Assembly: GCA_937974465.1 (NCBI GenBank)
Contig: CALJWY010000157.1
Location: 1-7,009, forward strand
From: an uncultured Lysobacterales bacterium
GTDB taxonomy: Bacteria > Pseudomonadota > Gammaproteobacteria > Xanthomonadales > SZUA-36
Direction: 5' to 3'
Length of the DNA stretch: 7,009 bases
In this document: positions 5,804 through 7,009 of the stretch, piece by piece
Position numbering within the stretch: position 1 is the stretch's first letter
Layout of the letters: each line of letters begins with the position of its first letter
The notes under the pieces: model-generated
What the model saw: the letters and a program-made list of their open reading frames with translations, nothing else
What the model was told of the DNA's origin: nothing
Databases searched by the model: none
Position numbers and translations under genes: made by a program

Positions 5804-7009
5804 GACCTGTAACATCGCCTCGGCACTGGTGCACCAGGCTCAGCTCCAGGGCAACAATACCGCCATTCATTACCCGGTCGGAAAGCGCGGTAAACATGTG
5901 CAATACCGCTCGGTGACTTACGCGGAACTGAATGAACTATCCGATGACTATGCCCTGGGCCTGATTGAATACGGCATTGGCCGTGGTGTCCGCACAGCCC
6001 TGATGCTGACCCCGGGCCTGGACTTTTTTGCGATGTTTTTCGCACTCTTCAAAGCCGGCGCGGTACCCGTTCTGATAGATCCAGGCATTGGTATAAAGCC
6101 GCTTAAAACCTGCCTGCAGGAGGCTCGTCCGGAAGCCTTTATCGGCGTTACAAAGGCTCAAATCGCCCGCAAGCTCCTGGGCTGGGCGCCGTCAGCAAAA
6201 CTGGTCACTTCGGGACCAAGGCTTGCCTGGGGTGGCTTGACCAGCGGGCAGATAAGAAAACTGGGGCAAGCATCTTCCGGCACAGCGCTGGCAGATACCA
6301 GGCCAGATGAAATGGCAGCCCTTTTGTTTACCTCGGGCAGCACCGGCATACCAAAGGGTGTGGTATACCGCCACCGGCACTTCATGGCGCAGGTGGAAAT
6401 GCTGCAAAATACGTTTGCGATCAAGGCCGGCGAGGTTGACCTGCCGACGTTCCCGCCGTTTGCCCTGTTTGACCCGGCCATGGGGATGACCACCGTGGTG
6501 CCATACATGGACCCGACACGTCCTGCAAAGGCCGACCCGGCCCTATTGGTGCAAACCATCAAACGCTTTGAAGTCACCAATATATTTGGCTCCCCGGCAT
6601 TGATGAATGTACTTGGCAGGTATACCGAGGCCCGGGACATTCAGCTGCCCTCGGTGCGCAGAACAATATCCGCCGGTGCCGCCATGCCAATCGCCACCAT
6701 CCGCCGCCTTCAGAAAGCGCTGAGCAGCGATGCGGAGATCTATACACCTTACGGTGCCACCGAGTGCCTGCCGGTGGCCAGCGTATCCGGATCGGAGTTG
6801 AACACGGATGTTGAAAAACGCACCGCTTTGGGGGAAGGCACCTGCATTGGACATGTGGTTCACCCGAACCAGGTCCGCATCATTCCCGTATCCGACAACA
6901 TCATCGAGTCTTTTGCAGACACCCTGGAGTTACCCATGGGGATTACTGGCGAGATCGTGGTCAATGGCCCAACCTCCACGGATAGCTATTGGCAGCGTGA
7001 TGAGCAAAC
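5781..7009 (+). CDS. oleC: OleC, ATP-dependent beta-lactone synthetase, C-terminus cut by window edge
   Basis: The frame from the ATG at 5781 is open to the right edge (409 complete codons). OleC belongs to the ANL (acyl-CoA ligase/adenylation) superfamily. It adenylates a 2-alkyl-3-hydroxyacid and closes it to a beta-lactone, with AMP and PPi as by-products. Visible motifs are the phosphate loop FTSGSTGIPKG (183-193) followed by VVYRHRHF, the PTFPPFALFDPA block, NIFGSPALMN, the adenine-site YGATE (324-328) and GEIVVNGP near the edge. These blocks and the N-terminal NRPxxCNIA resemble Xanthomonas OleC closely. The hinge and the small C-terminal domain lie beyond the window, so integrity cannot be judged. 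The start overlaps oleB by 23 bp in another frame, with only a weak GGA about 9 nt upstream, suggesting translational coupling. oleD, which supplies the reduced substrate, is not seen and would be expected downstream. Confidence 0.94.
   Translation, partial: MSNLNRPETCNIASALVHQAQLQGNNTAIHYPVGKRGKHVQYRSVTYAELNELSDDYALGLIEYGIGRGVRTALMLTPGLDFFAMFFALFKAGAVPVLIDPGIGIKPLKTCLQEARPEAFIGVTKAQIARKLLGWAPSAKLVTSGPRLAWGGLTSGQIRKLGQASSGTALADTRPDEMAALLFTSGSTGIPKGVVYRHRHFMAQVEMLQNTFAIKAGEVDLPTFPPFALFDPAMGMTTVVPYMDPTRPAKADPALLVQTIKRFEVTNIFGSPALMNVLGRYTEARDIQLPSVRRTISAGAAMPIATIRRLQKALSSDAEIYTPYGATECLPVASVSGSELNTDVEKRTALGEGTCIGHVVHPNQVRIIPVSDNIIESFADTLELPMGITGEIVVNGPTSTDSYWQRDEQ

Noticed and set aside
6158..6640. 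Minus-strand frame of 160 codons
   Set aside because: It is antisense to oleC across the adenylate-forming motifs and shows no recognisable family.

Overview
The window looks like chromosomal DNA of a Gram-negative bacterium, most likely a gammaproteobacterium. Three things point that way: an outer-membrane phospholipase A with its signal peptide, a lipobox-bearing lipoprotein, and an OleA/OleB/OleC set that reads very much like the Xanthomonas/Shewanella proteins. GC content looks slightly above 50% by eye and fairly even. I see no mobile element, CRISPR array, tRNA or rRNA.

Left half, minus strand (1-3627). Three genes run leftwards, in transcription order: a Sfp-type 4'-phosphopantetheinyl transferase (GTG start at 3627), a 600-residue ClsC-like phospholipase D-superfamily lipoprotein, and an OMPLA-type phospholipase A1 (pldA) cut off by the left edge. 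The gaps are 90 and 55 bp, so they may form one operon, although the phospholipase D gene has no clear ribosome binding site.

Centre (3628-3814). A 187-bp divergent intergenic region separates the transferase from the rightward genes. It holds a perfect 9-bp inverted repeat and a third copy of that repeat's core heptamer GGCTACA. This is the best candidate for a regulatory element in the window.

Right half, plus strand (3815-7009). oleA, oleB and oleC (the last cut by the right edge) form the core of the long-chain olefin pathway. OleA condenses two fatty acyl-CoAs head to head to a 2-alkyl-3-ketoacid. OleD (not in the window, expected downstream) reduces it. OleC closes the hydroxyacid to a beta-lactone with ATP. 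OleB decarboxylates the lactone to a cis-olefin. oleB follows oleA by 51 bp with a strong Shine-Dalgarno, and oleC overlaps the end of oleB by 23 bp.

Taken together, every gene in the window concerns acyl chains or membrane lipids: acyl-carrier activation, cardiolipin/phospholipid transesterification, outer-membrane phospholipid hydrolysis and hydrocarbon synthesis. The individual families are known. The less familiar parts are the neighbourhood itself (a transferase divergent from oleA, next to two phospholipid enzymes) and the repeat-bearing leader of the ole operon.
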